Of a DNA stretch of 35,630 nt, positions 21,056 to 28,845 are shown one piece after another (within the stretch, counting starts at the first letter, position 1; every line of letters begins with the position of its first letter). Position numbers and translations under genes: made by a program. The notes beneath the pieces are model-generated. The model was not told the DNA's origin. It did no database searches and was given only the letters and a program-made list of their open reading frames with translations. The DNA comes from a virus, in the IMG/VR virus record IMGVR_UViG_3300048927_000186, positions 1-35,630 of that record; one strand, written 5' to 3'.

Positions 21056-21089
21056 TTGCGATAATAGATCAGGCGGGTCTATTATTCAA
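21056..21089. promoter_or_regulatory. Fully overlapping divergent promoters with shared inverted repeat
   Basis: Plus strand: TTGCGA (21056-21061), 18 bp, TATTAT (21080-21085). Minus strand: TTGAAT (complement of 21084-21089), 17 bp, TATTAT (complement of 21061-21066). The two -10 boxes are the arms of a perfect 8-bp inverted repeat, ATAATAGA (21061-21068) and TCTATTAT (21078-21085). RNA polymerase cannot occupy both, and one dimeric repressor could cover both. Confidence 0.75.
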
Positions 21090-21126
21090 CCGCAGCATAA
21101 GCTGTAACGAAACCGAGTAACCCATC

Positions 21127-22551
21127 ATGAAAGATAAAGAGCTGTTAGGCCTTTTTAAAAAATGGCTGCTGTCTGACGATAACGAGTTTTACCTCGACGG
21201 CATCGCAGGCTGTGGTAAATCCACCCAGGTAGCAATCTCACTGCTGCCGTATTACCTCGAACAATTCCCCGGTCACATTGTGCAGGTCATCGCGCCAACG
21301 CACGCTGCAAAGCAAGAGCTACAGGCCAAAATCGACTATCTCGACGAGAGTAATTTCCACACGATGCATAGTTATGTTGGCATGGCGCCGGAAACGAATG
21401 AGGGCGCTGTTGACCTGAATAACCTGCAACGCAATCGCCGTGTCCGTGAAGCGATGGAGGCTCATTTCGTGGTAATCGACGAGGCCGGGATGGCGGATGA
21501 GGAGTGTGCAGGCGTAATCAAAACGCTGCTGAAGACGAAAACCGTTTCCCGCGTCATGTACCTGGGAGATAAGCATCAGTTACTGCCTGTGAAGGGCAAG
21601 CAGCTCCTGACGGCACCGGAAGGTTTCAAATGGCATTACGTGCTGCGCACCAACTATCGCGCCCGCAAAACGCCAGACGTCCAGCAGTATGTTTATGATC
21701 TGTATGCGCGCATGGAGAAAGGGGGTAAATCCTTCCGCTTTGCGCCGGAGGCCTCCGAGAATCTGGGCTTTGTCAGCATCGCCGAGGCCAACATTGACCC
21801 TCGTTTCGACCGTGCGCTGGCGTTCACGCGCCGCGGCGTGCAGGAGTTCAACGAGGCAGTGGTGGGGCGCGATCACGCCATCGTCGGAGACATTGTGTTT
21901 TCGCCCACCAGCAAAAAGCATTATCGGGTTGAAAAGCAACAGTCTGGCGACATGGCGGAAATGATCAAGGTCCGCACCGCGCGGGGCAATTGGCTGGACG
22001 ACAACAGCGATAAATTCCACACCCGCGGATTCATCGGTAACCTGGTTGATGTTGTTGAAGGGTTAAAGCTGCTACAGCTCCAGCAGGTCGAAGTGCGGGG
22101 TGGTGAGTGGGCACCCGTGCCGGGTACGTTGCCAGAGTGGATGTTTGCCACCTACGGCACGCACCGACACGGCGCGCAGCTGGCCGCCTGCCGCGAGGGG
22201 GCTATCAATGCCAACAACAAAATCGTCGAGGCTGAGCCGTCCTATTTTGCCGGGCTGACGGGGGAGCAGGTGCACGAGCGCATCATGCAGATCTCACAAG
22301 AGCACTGGAGCAACCCACTGGTGCAGGCTCGCCGTAAGGCCTGGCGCAAGATGTATTCGTGGGAGCAGACGATCCTTTGCATTGATGCGCCGTTCTGCAC
22401 AACGGTGCACGCCGCCCAGGGCGCGACCCATCGCCGCAGCTTTATCGACCATGACGACCTTAAATACGCCCGTTCGCATGGCGACACTTACGTGCGCCTG
22501 TTGTACGTGGCAATCAGCCGGGCAACCGAGGGGGTTTACTTTGTCAACTAA
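21127..22551 (+). CDS. SF1 DNA helicase (Dda/RecD2-like)
   Basis: The 474-residue protein contains the SF1 motifs in order: Walker A G-I-A-G-C-G-K-S-T at 25-33, Ia I-A-P-T-H-A-A-K, II V-V-I-D-E-A-G-M near 114-121, III Y-L-G-D-K-H-Q-L-L-P-V near 141, IV-V region T-T-V-H-A-A-Q-G-A-T-H near 426 and VI Y-V-A-I-S-R-A-T at about 464-471. Helicases of this group move 5' to 3' and often remodel replication forks. It is the first gene of the plus-strand replication block and is served by the promoter at 21056-21085. The ribosome site is weak. Confidence 0.88.
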   Translation: MKDKELLGLFKKWLLSDDNEFYLDGIAGCGKSTQVAISLLPYYLEQFPGHIVQVIAPTHAAKQELQAKIDYLDESNFHTMHSYVGMAPETNEGAVDLNNLQRNRRVREAMEAHFVVIDEAGMADEECAGVIKTLLKTKTVSRVMYLGDKHQLLPVKGKQLLTAPEGFKWHYVLRTNYRARKTPDVQQYVYDLYARMEKGGKSFRFAPEASENLGFVSIAEANIDPRFDRALAFTRRGVQEFNEAVVGRDHAIVGDIVFSPTSKKHYRVEKQQSGDMAEMIKVRTARGNWLDDNSDKFHTRGFIGNLVDVVEGLKLLQLQQVEVRGGEWAPVPGTLPEWMFATYGTHRHGAQLAACREGAINANNKIVEAEPSYFAGLTGEQVHERIMQISQEHWSNPLVQARRKAWRKMYSWEQTILCIDAPFCTTVHAAQGATHRRSFIDHDDLKYARSHGDTYVRLLYVAISRATEGVYFVN

Positions 22552-22705
22552 ACAAGAGCTGAAAGACGCGATCTACAAATATGGCGATCTCTGTATGACC
22601 TACGGGGAGCGCCTGGTGGTGAGCGCCGAGGACATCGTACCGATGCGCGAGCAGTGGCAGAAGATTAACGCGATGATCGAGGAGCTGATCCCGGATGACA
22701 AATAA
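22541..22705 (+). CDS. Hypothetical 54-residue protein, TTG start
   Basis: No ATG is available near the 5' end; the TTG at 22541 has GAGGGGG upstream and overlaps the helicase stop. The product is a charged helix (T-K-Q-E-L-K-D-A-I-Y-K-Y-G-D-L) with a second helix at the end (R-E-Q-W-Q-K-I-N-A-M-I-E-E-L). It is tightly packed between helicase genes, so it may be a small helicase or replication accessory. Not recognised. Confidence 0.55.
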   Translation: MSTKQELKDAIYKYGDLCMTYGERLVVSAEDIVPMREQWQKINAMIEELIPDDK

Positions 22706-22883
22706 ATTGATGGTCTGCCAGCTGCGCAAGGGCGACGTCATCGTCGGCGGCTCCGGCAAGCGCTACGAAGTCAAAGAGGTCACTATGCTGCACCAGGAGG
22801 TGCGTTTAGTTACGGACAAACATGAGGCCGTGGTGCCGTGGTTCGCATCGGTTGTGGTGGAGCTGGGTAAAGATGATATTTGA
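22695..22883 (+). CDS. Hypothetical 62-residue protein
   Basis: The ATG lies 11 bases before the end of the previous frame. The product is beta-rich (L-R-K-G-D-V-I-V-G-G-S-G-K-R-Y-E-V-K-E-V), which suggests a small SH3-like barrel. It overlaps the following helicase start by 11 bases. Function unknown. Confidence 0.6.
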   Translation: MTNKLMVCQLRKGDVIVGGSGKRYEVKEVTMLHQEVRLVTDKHEAVVPWFASVVVELGKDDI

Positions 22884-24813
22884 ACCGCGTTACTACCAGG
22901 CGGCTGCCATTGCCGCCCTTAAGAAGTTCAAAAAGTTTAAGCGCCGTTTGATTGTGCTGCCAACGGGCGCAGGCAAGGCCATCGTTGCGGCGCTGCTGTC
23001 GGAGTGGCTTACTGACGAACACCCTGGGCAGAAGGTGCTGATGCTGGTGCCCACCCAGGAGCTGGTGAAGCAGAACATGGAAAAGCTGGACGCGATCGGG
23101 GTCAATGCCTCGACCTGGTGCGCGTCCATTGGACCGAAGAAGATGCGCGGCGACATTGTTATTGGCACGCCCCAATCGGTGTATCGGAACATGCACATGT
23201 TCACAAATGGGAACTTTGCGGCCTGCGTCTGGGATGAATGCCACGACGTGCACCCTACCAATCAGGCAATCATTGAGTCACTGGAGGCGGCGAACGAGGA
23301 TTTCTTCACCCTCGGCATGACGGCCACACCGTGGCGCACAGGTGACGGCTGGATCTACGGCGACCACGTTGACTACGGCGTTACGCCAGCCGACCAGACG
23401 AACGCCCCGTTCTTTGAGTTCTGTTGTTATGAGGTGAAGCCGCACGAGCTGATCGGGGCGGGGTATCTGACCGCGCCGCTGCCAACCATGCAGATGGAGA
23501 GCTACGACGAGGAAGGCCTGAAGATGTCCGGCGGCAAGTACACGAATGCGTCGCTGGACAAAGTGATCGGTGGTCAGTCGGCCAAAACCCAGCGTATAAC
23601 GGCACAGATTGTGCGTGACTCGCACGACTGCCGATCGGTGATCATTTTCGCCGCCAGCCGCCGACATGCACAGCAGATCTGTGATTGCCTGCCTGTGGGT
23701 GAGTGGGCGTACATCGACGGCAGCATGGACGCCGCCGCGCGCAAACGTGCGATCTCTTCGTTTAAAAATTTCGAAAAGAAATACATCGTAAACGTTAACA
23801 TTCTCACAACTGGGTTTGACCACCCCGAACTCGACCATGTGGCGATCACCCGCCCTATGGAATCCTCTTTGCTGTGGGAACAAATGATCGGCCGAGGCTG
23901 CCGTATTGCCCCCGGCAAAAAGTGGTTCAAGATCTCCGACTTCGGCGGCAACGTTGCGGAGTTCTTCCCTGACGGCGACGTGTTCACACCAACCATGAAG
24001 GTGGCCTATCGGGGCAGCCCGCTGGCGCGCATCGACATTGATTGCCCTGTGTGCGGGTACACCAATAAAGCCGCGCTGCTAAACGAGTACAACGTTGCCG
24101 AAGGCGTGCCGCTGCCGTACGACTCGCACGGGTGGGTCATCGACGCCGTAGGCGAGCCGATGCTGCTGGATTACCCGTACGTGGGGGCGAAAGGCGAAGT
24201 GATAAACGAAATGCGCCAGGTACCTGCGCACATGCTCCAGCGTTGCTGTGGTGTGGAGGTTGTTGACGGTGCGCGCGTGCAGTGTGACCACATGTGGAAC
24301 TTTAAGCGGTGCTCCTGCGGCCATCGCAATACTTTGTCCGCAAAAATCTGTTCTGGGTGCCAGAAAGAGCTGCACGATGTTAATGCGAAGCTGAAAGCCG
24401 ACCGCGCCGCTATCCGTGAAGTTCATGCGATGGAACGGGAACAGATCGAGCGCATCAAAGCGGAGATCCAGCGCATCGCCGCTGCTGACCCACACGAATA
24501 CCGCCGCGCGCCTGTCGAGCGTGTGGCGATCGAGAAGTACATCACCCGTAAGCGTGAAACCATCCTGCGGGCGGTGGTGAAGCTGCCACGCCCGCTGGGT
24601 AACATCGAGGTGTTTCTGCTGAAAGATAGCGCACAGCGCAAGCTGATCTGCGAAGCGCTGTTTGGCAGCTACATCGCGAAAGATAACGACCTGCTGAAGC
24701 GGTTTAACCATCCGATCGAGTGGATGAAGCCACGCAAGGTCACACACGTAGAATTTAAGGTGCCCCGCAGCAAAAAGGGCTACCCCCATATCAGAAAATA
24801 TGAGGTTCAATGA
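22873..24813 (+). CDS. SF2 (DEAD/DEAH-like) helicase with C-terminal zinc fingers
   Basis: With the ATG at 22873 the 646-residue protein starts at its Q-like motif (R-Y-Y-Q). Motifs: I P-T-G-A-G-K-A at 30-36, Ia L-V-P-T-Q-E-L at 58-64, II D-E-C-H at 121-124, III T-A-T-P at 150-153, V T-T-G-F-D-H-P near 311, VI Q-M-I-G-R-G-C-R at 336-343. The usual Ser/Thr at the end of motif I is alanine. After the helicase core come C-P-V-C at 390-393 and a cysteine cluster (C-S-C-G ... C-S-G-C) near 480-500, likely zinc sites. It probably serves replication or recombination. Confidence 0.85.
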   Translation: MIFEPRYYQAAAIAALKKFKKFKRRLIVLPTGAGKAIVAALLSEWLTDEHPGQKVLMLVPTQELVKQNMEKLDAIGVNASTWCASIGPKKMRGDIVIGTPQSVYRNMHMFTNGNFAACVWDECHDVHPTNQAIIESLEAANEDFFTLGMTATPWRTGDGWIYGDHVDYGVTPADQTNAPFFEFCCYEVKPHELIGAGYLTAPLPTMQMESYDEEGLKMSGGKYTNASLDKVIGGQSAKTQRITAQIVRDSHDCRSVIIFAASRRHAQQICDCLPVGEWAYIDGSMDAAARKRAISSFKNFEKKYIVNVNILTTGFDHPELDHVAITRPMESSLLWEQMIGRGCRIAPGKKWFKISDFGGNVAEFFPDGDVFTPTMKVAYRGSPLARIDIDCPVCGYTNKAALLNEYNVAEGVPLPYDSHGWVIDAVGEPMLLDYPYVGAKGEVINEMRQVPAHMLQRCCGVEVVDGARVQCDHMWNFKRCSCGHRNTLSAKICSGCQKELHDVNAKLKADRAAIREVHAMEREQIERIKAEIQRIAAADPHEYRRAPVERVAIEKYITRKRETILRAVVKLPRPLGNIEVFLLKDSAQRKLICEALFGSYIAKDNDLLKRFNHPIEWMKPRKVTHVEFKVPRSKKGYPHIRKYEVQ

Positions 24814-25014
24814 ATGGCTAAACGTAAACCGGACTACCATATGCAAGCTAAATTCTGGCATCCGCAATTCACCCAGGAATGCGCAGGTACAGCGCCCTTT
24901 GTTATCGGTCAGTGTTTTATGTTACTGCCGCACGACCGCCGCGAGCAATTGATCCGCGAGCTGACAGACTGGCATAACGAACACCCAGCGGAGGCGACGC
25001 CAGATGGTAAGTAA
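24814..25014 (+). CDS. Hypothetical 66-residue protein
   Basis: The ATG directly follows the helicase stop. The product is basic at the start (A-K-R-K-P-D-Y-H) and contains a helix P-H-D-R-R-E-Q-L-I-R-E-L-T-D-W-H. Two cysteines (Q-E-C-A-G, G-Q-C-F) are present. It overlaps the next gene by 11 bases. No family recognised. Confidence 0.6.
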   Translation: MAKRKPDYHMQAKFWHPQFTQECAGTAPFVIGQCFMLLPHDRREQLIRELTDWHNEHPAEATPDGK

Positions 25015-25198
25015 CCGTAAAGCCCGCCTGCTCCTGAAAGTACCCGCTGTTGCTGTGGGTGACGAGGGCTATTACCGGGTGAGCAACACCCGCAATCTTT
25101 ATTTCGTCGGCGTCCTTAGCGCAACAGCCAGAAAGTATCGCAACGCCCGACAACAACGTGCCATTAACAGAGCGAGGAGTATTGGTTATGACTTTTAA
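25004..25198 (+). CDS. Hypothetical basic 64-residue protein
   Basis: Strongly basic, with R-K-A-R-L-L-L-K-V near the start and R-N-A-R-Q-Q-R-A-I-N-R-A-R near the end; a nucleic-acid-binding role would fit. The middle is beta-like (G-Y-Y-R-V-S-N-T-R-N-L-Y-F-V-G-V-L). It overlaps the following gene by 11 bases. Not recognised. Confidence 0.55.
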   Translation: MVSNRKARLLLKVPAVAVGDEGYYRVSNTRNLYFVGVLSATARKYRNARQQRAINRARSIGYDF

Positions 25199-25577
25199 CG
25201 AATGGTGGGCAGGTCAAAACCTGCCGGAAGAATCGCGCGTTGTCGCCCTCGCAGCCTGGTATGCGTCCCAGCTGTATGGCGAGCACACGGCGCACCCTGC
25301 TGTGTTTACTGCCCCGCGCGGGCTATCCATGGCGCACGGCCACCAGCTGGATGTGATCGGCGCGACTCTGGGTTTGACGAGAACGCAAGGAACAGAAAAC
25401 AACCCTCCTGAAACCGATCAGAGTTACCGTGAAAGGTTGTGCCAGAAGCGGCGCGAGATTATCGCGAAAGATCACGATGCACGGATCACTCCCCCTCGCC
25501 GTGATGGACTTTGTGCCCACCAATGGATCAGGACTGAAAGCAAAGATATATGTTCTAAATGCGGGGTTCCCCTATGA
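25188..25577 (+). CDS. Hypothetical protein with C-terminal zinc-binding pair
   Basis: The ATG at 25188 follows GAGGAG by 8 bases. The 129-residue product has an aromatic N-terminus (F-N-E-W-W-A-G-Q-N), a central L-D-V-I-G-A-T-L-G-L-T-R-T-Q-G-T-E and Y-R-E-R-L-C-Q-K-R-R-E-I. It ends in C-A-H-Q-W ... C-S-K-C-G, a probable zinc site. The central segment resembles a short motif of baseplate proteins, but the length and location do not fit that role. The stop overlaps the next ATG. Confidence 0.6.
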   Translation: MTFNEWWAGQNLPEESRVVALAAWYASQLYGEHTAHPAVFTAPRGLSMAHGHQLDVIGATLGLTRTQGTENNPPETDQSYRERLCQKRREIIAKDHDARITPPRRDGLCAHQWIRTESKDICSKCGVPL

Positions 25578-25960
25578 ATTGCCCAGACGATATCCCGTTC
25601 TTTGACAGTCAGAAAGGAACAGGTGATGAGGCCTACCACCAGCAGACCTTTTTTAACCAGCTGCGCAAGCATCATCCTGACCTGGCGAGCATCGCGATCC
25701 ATGTCGAAAACGAGGGCAAGAAAACGGCGGCGCAGAGTCAGCACTCTCGCCTGATGGGGCAGGTCAAAGGCGCCTCCGACATTATCCTGCCTGCGCGGGT
25801 GCCGCTGGTGATGGAATTGAAGATCTGGACGGGTCGCCTGTCGAAAGAGCAGATCGAATATTTGCGTAATGCGCAGACCCACGGTGCTTTCAGCTGTGTG
25901 GCGGTGGGTTTCTACGGAGCGTGGGACGCGTTCAATTATTGGCTTGACAAGTTTAAATAA
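25574..25960 (+). CDS. VRR-NUC family endonuclease
   Basis: The 128-residue protein matches the compact VRR-NUC nuclease: a helix with E-A-Y-H-Q-Q-T-F-F-N-Q-L near 16-27, then N-E-G-K-K, then K-G-A-S-D-I-I-L-P as the first acidic motif, V-M-E-L-K-I-W as the E-x-K motif and L-S-K-E-Q-I-E-Y-L as the glutamine motif. Members cut branched or flap DNA in a PD-(D/E)XK manner. The start overlaps the preceding stop (ATGA). It sits upstream of the recombination module. Confidence 0.8.
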   Translation: MNCPDDIPFFDSQKGTGDEAYHQQTFFNQLRKHHPDLASIAIHVENEGKKTAAQSQHSRLMGQVKGASDIILPARVPLVMELKIWTGRLSKEQIEYLRNAQTHGAFSCVAVGFYGAWDAFNYWLDKFK

Positions 25961-25971
25961 TCATTTACTAT
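25944..25971 (+). promoter_or_regulatory. Sigma70 promoter for recombination module
   Basis: A consensus TTGACA (25944-25949), a 16-bp AT-rich spacer and TACTAT (25966-25971) lie across the end of the VRR-NUC gene. The following ACGTTTAGTTTTT (25973-25985) is repeated exactly behind the promoter at 32193-32221. Confidence 0.75.
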
Positions 25972-26002
25972 CACGTTTAGTTTTTGATTGAGGCAACAAA
26001 AC

Positions 26003-26842
26003 ATGGCTCTTAACGATGTACTGAAAAAACCAGGAATTGAAGCGCCGATTATCCTGTTGGCGGGTAACCCGAAAGTGGGCAAAACCTCTTTTGCGTTGAA
26101 CCACCTTAAAGCGCTTAAACCGGTGATCATTCCATCTGAAGATTTAACCGGGGTGTTCGACATGCTGCCGGAGGATGAAGTGCCTATGGCCTTCCCTAAG
26201 CTGTCAGAACCCACTGCCGCTCGCCCCTTCGCTCCGCTGGATGAGGCGAAAAAGTATCTTAAAATGCTGTTGAACGAGGAGCACGACTTCAGCCTGCTGA
26301 TCCTCGACACTCTCTCAAGCCTGGAGCCGAAACTAATCAATGCTCTTTGCCTGAGCGAGAATGTACGCTCGATCAAAGCAGCATGTGGGGGTTACGGTCG
26401 CGGCTATGATGTGCTGGTGTCCTACTGGCAGGAGATCCTCGACCTTATCCTCCAGCTGCGCACCAAAAGAGAAATGGCTGTGCTGCTGCTTTGCCACGCT
26501 GAACCGCGCAAGGTACGCAACAGTGCCACTGAAGAGGAGTACGTGACGAATGGCCTTAATCTGGCACCATTAACGGAGTCACTATTCCTTAAGAATACCG
26601 ACGCGATCATGTTCTTACGCCTGAAAACGCTGATCCGTGACAGTGAACAGGATAAGGGCGGGAAAACCGTTAAGGCTGGCAAGGCTAAAACGTACGCCGA
26701 TCGCCAATTAATTACCGATGCGTCGGCAATGGTGGGGTACACCGTTGCGGGTAATCGCTGGGGTCTGGATCCGATGTATACGATCAAGCCCAACGACACG
26801 ACGCTGCAATTGACTGATCTGATTCCATTCTATTTTGATTAA
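26003..26842 (+). CDS. Sak4-like RecA-fold recombinase (AAA_24)
   Basis: GAGG lies 8 bases before the ATG at 26003. The 279-residue protein has one RecA-like domain: Walker A A-G-N-P-K-V-G-K-T-S near 20-29, Walker B L-L-I-L-D-T-L near 91-97 and L-L-L-C-H-A-E-P near 160, as in the AAA_24 family. Sak4-type proteins pair single strands with help from a phage SSB. The next gene encodes a likely SSB, which is the usual partner arrangement. Transcribed from the promoter at 25944-25971. Confidence 0.8.
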   Translation: MALNDVLKKPGIEAPIILLAGNPKVGKTSFALNHLKALKPVIIPSEDLTGVFDMLPEDEVPMAFPKLSEPTAARPFAPLDEAKKYLKMLLNEEHDFSLLILDTLSSLEPKLINALCLSENVRSIKAACGGYGRGYDVLVSYWQEILDLILQLRTKREMAVLLLCHAEPRKVRNSATEEEYVTNGLNLAPLTESLFLKNTDAIMFLRLKTLIRDSEQDKGGKTVKAGKAKTYADRQLITDASAMVGYTVAGNRWGLDPMYTIKPNDTTLQLTDLIPFYFD

Positions 26843-26858
26843 AGAGGCTTGATTTTAT

Positions 26859-27476
26859 ATGACTATGATTCTCAGCATGGCAGGTGTTTGGTCTACCGCT
26901 AGCGGCACCAAAGTTGAAGCGCAGGAGCGCGTAAAAGTAGGCGGCGGCGTTATGCCTGATGGCTCTTGCGGTATTTTCCGCGTTGTTAAAGCCGAACTGG
27001 GCACCGCTAAAGTGTACGACAAAGACGGCAAGGACACGGGCAACCAGGACGACGTCGTAAAAATCCAGTGGAAATGTGTTGAAGGACACACCCCAGACGG
27101 CGACGACATCGTCAACCGCGTGCAGTTCCAGACCCTGCGCCTGTGGGATGAGGATGATGCGAAGTGCGACAACGCACGCCGTATGTTTGCCTCGATCGAC
27201 CTGCTGGTCAACGAGGGCAAGCTGGCTGAAGCCGAAGCCGAGATCGACAACGAGACCCTTGCCGATCTGGTCGATGGCGAAGCGATGCTGACTGTGGGTA
27301 TGTTCAAAGGCCGTAACGGCGGGCAGGATGGTAACTACGTATCTGCTATCGCCCCGGATGAAGATTATGAGCCGTTCCAGGGTGAGGAGGATACAACCCC
27401 TACCCGTACGCCGCGCACCACTCAGCAGGAAGAAAAAACGACTGAGCGCCCGCAACGTACTCGTCGCAGCCGTTAA
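26859..27476 (+). CDS. Putative phage single-stranded DNA-binding protein (DUF669-like)
   Basis: The 205-residue protein follows the Sak4-like gene by 16 bases. Its first 150 residues could form an OB-like domain (G-I-F-R-V-V-K-A-E-L-G, V-V-K-I-Q-W-K-C-V, V-Q-F-Q-T-L-R-L-W, A-M-L-T-V-G-M-F-K-G-R). The tail is disordered, changing from acidic (D-E-D-Y-E-P-F-Q-G-E-E-D) to basic (R-P-Q-R-T-R-R-S-R). The call relies on context and this layout. The start may be 26859 or 26865. A GTAA-capped hairpin follows the gene. Confidence 0.6.
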   Translation: MTMILSMAGVWSTASGTKVEAQERVKVGGGVMPDGSCGIFRVVKAELGTAKVYDKDGKDTGNQDDVVKIQWKCVEGHTPDGDDIVNRVQFQTLRLWDEDDAKCDNARRMFASIDLLVNEGKLAEAEAEIDNETLADLVDGEAMLTVGMFKGRNGGQDGNYVSAIAPDEDYEPFQGEEDTTPTRTPRTTQQEEKTTERPQRTRRSR

Positions 27477-27483
27477 CCACTAC

Positions 27484-27503
27484 CGGGGGCGGTAACGCCC
27501 CCG
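27484..27503 (+). other. GNRA-capped hairpin in intergenic gap
   Basis: CGGGGGCG-GTAA-CGCCCCCG, an 8-bp perfect GC stem with a GTAA tetraloop, lies between a stop and the next ribosome site. It lacks a T-run, like the hairpins at 251 and 1929. Confidence 0.65.
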
Positions 27504-27533
27504 CCTCACCCTTTAATAACTGGAGCTTTAATT

Positions 27534-28055
27534 ATGTTTTCCATCACTGTATCAGGCGAAACACTGGCAGAAGTAGCATTTAACGCGGCACGTCTGGCTG
27601 AAGAACTGACAAAACAGTCGTTCGTCCAGGAGCAGAAGGACGCGCCGAAAGACGAGCAGCAGGACGAGCCGCAGCCGGAGACCCCAGCGCCGGAAAAAAC
27701 CGAACAGCCAAAAGGTCGCGGCCGTCGTACTCAGACCCCGGCGAAGGAAGAGCCGAAGGAAGAGCCGAAAGACGAAAAACCTGCCAAGCCAACACGCAAC
27801 CGTCGCGGCGCTAAAGCTGACAAAGTAGTCGAAGAGACCGAAGACCAGAAAGCGGATCGCCAGTACATTAATGAATGCTTCAGCGACCTGGGCGACCTGG
27901 CACAGACCGACACCGAAGTGCGTGATGCTGTCGGCGAAGTGCTGGCGCGTAATGGCCTGGCTAACATCGCGGAGCTTAAAACCGACCAGCTGGATCAGAT
28001 GCTGGATGATGTTAACGAGCTGATGGATCGTTTCTTCGAACCTGCGCAGCAGTAA
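27534..28055 (+). CDS. Hypothetical protein with long charged linker
   Basis: The 173-residue protein has a short folded N-terminus (F-S-I-T-V-S-G-E-T-L-A-E-V-A-F-N-A-A-R-L), then about 80 residues of disordered, P-, E-, K- and D-rich sequence with repeated A-K-E-E-P-K-E-E-P-K, then a helical C-terminus (I-A-E-L-K-T-D-Q-L-D-Q-M-L-D-D-V). The layout suggests a scaffold linking two partners, perhaps within the recombination complex given its neighbours. No family recognised. A terminator follows 18 bases after its stop. Confidence 0.65.
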   Translation: MFSITVSGETLAEVAFNAARLAEELTKQSFVQEQKDAPKDEQQDEPQPETPAPEKTEQPKGRGRRTQTPAKEEPKEEPKDEKPAKPTRNRRGAKADKVVEETEDQKADRQYINECFSDLGDLAQTDTEVRDAVGEVLARNGLANIAELKTDQLDQMLDDVNELMDRFFEPAQQ

Positions 28056-28072
28056 CCCACCAGCAACAGGAG

Positions 28073-28096
28073 AGGCCGCCCCGCGCGGCCTTTTTT
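28073..28096 (+). terminator. Intrinsic terminator
   Basis: GGCCGC, a 5-base loop and GCGGCC are followed by six T residues. It lies between the 27534 gene and the nuclease gene, whose ATG is only 5 bases beyond the T-run. Confidence 0.8.
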
Positions 28097-28101
28097 ACGA
28101 C

Positions 28102-28845
28102 ATGGCAAAACGCAGATTAATTAAACCGTCAGCCCTGAAAGAGCTGTTGAACTGCCGTATGTCCGCAGTGCTGTCGCAATGGGCGCCCTTCACGCAGACC
28201 CATCAGGCGCTTGCTGGTACCGTGCAACACTACGTTGCCGAGCAGGTACTGAAAGGCAACATGCACAGCGTTGCTGATGCGGTCGGCAAGGTGTACGAGA
28301 AAGTTATAAAGTTCGATAAGAAAATGGCAGCTGTCACTGGGGCGTACACGAACTATGTGCAGGAGCTGGCGCGCCAGCCCGGGGCGCAGCTGTGGGTCGA
28401 AAAGAAGTACGATCTAACCCAGCATTTCGGACGCGAGGGCAAGAAAGAGATCGTTGCCCTCGCCGACGCCGTTGTCTGGACGCCCGACCGCACGCTGCAC
28501 GGTATCGACCTGAAAGCGGGTAACAGCCCCGTAGTCGCCGACAACAACCCCCAGCTGCTATCCTACGGCCTCGGCGCGCTGTTCTGCACGCAGTGGCTTT
28601 ACCCGATCGATAAGGTCGCGCTGACCATCCACCAGGGCGGCAGGCCGGACACGTACACCATAGCGCCTGCTGGCCTGTGGATCTGGCAGAAATTTATCCG
28701 TCAGCGTGTTGCAGAGGCTTACGACCTCGCGGAACGGTATGACAAGGGTGAAGTGATCGAAGTCAAATGGTACTCACCATCACCGAACAATTGCAGATTC
28801 TGCAAAGGCAAGACCAAATGCCCGGCAGCTGACAAGGGGGTCTAA
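28102..28845 (+). CDS. PD-(D/E)XK exonuclease (DUF2800, Cas4/RecB-like)
   Basis: The 247-residue protein has an N-terminal P-S-A-L-K-E-L-L-N-C segment and H-Q-A-L-A-G-T-V-Q-H-Y as in RecB-type nucleases. It has catalytic motifs V-A-L-A-D-A-V-V-W and L-H-G-I-D-L-K-A-G (D and x-D-x-K type), then N-P-Q-L-L-S-Y-G-L-G-A, the glutamine motif of DUF2800. It ends in C-R-F-C-K-G-K-T-K-C, which with an N-terminal cysteine could hold an iron-sulfur cluster. It would resect DNA ends for recombination. The start has no visible ribosome site and follows a terminator. The stop overlaps the polymerase start (TAATG). Confidence 0.8.
   Translation: MAKRRLIKPSALKELLNCRMSAVLSQWAPFTQTHQALAGTVQHYVAEQVLKGNMHSVADAVGKVYEKVIKFDKKMAAVTGAYTNYVQELARQPGAQLWVEKKYDLTQHFGREGKKEIVALADAVVWTPDRTLHGIDLKAGNSPVVADNNPQLLSYGLGALFCTQWLYPIDKVALTIHQGGRPDTYTIAPAGLWIWQKFIRQRVAEAYDLAERYDKGEVIEVKWYSPSPNNCRFCKGKTKCPAADKGV

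Noticed and set aside
25188-25577. Baseplate J-like motif in the 129-residue protein
   Set aside because: Only a short segment resembles it; the protein is too small and sits in the replication block.
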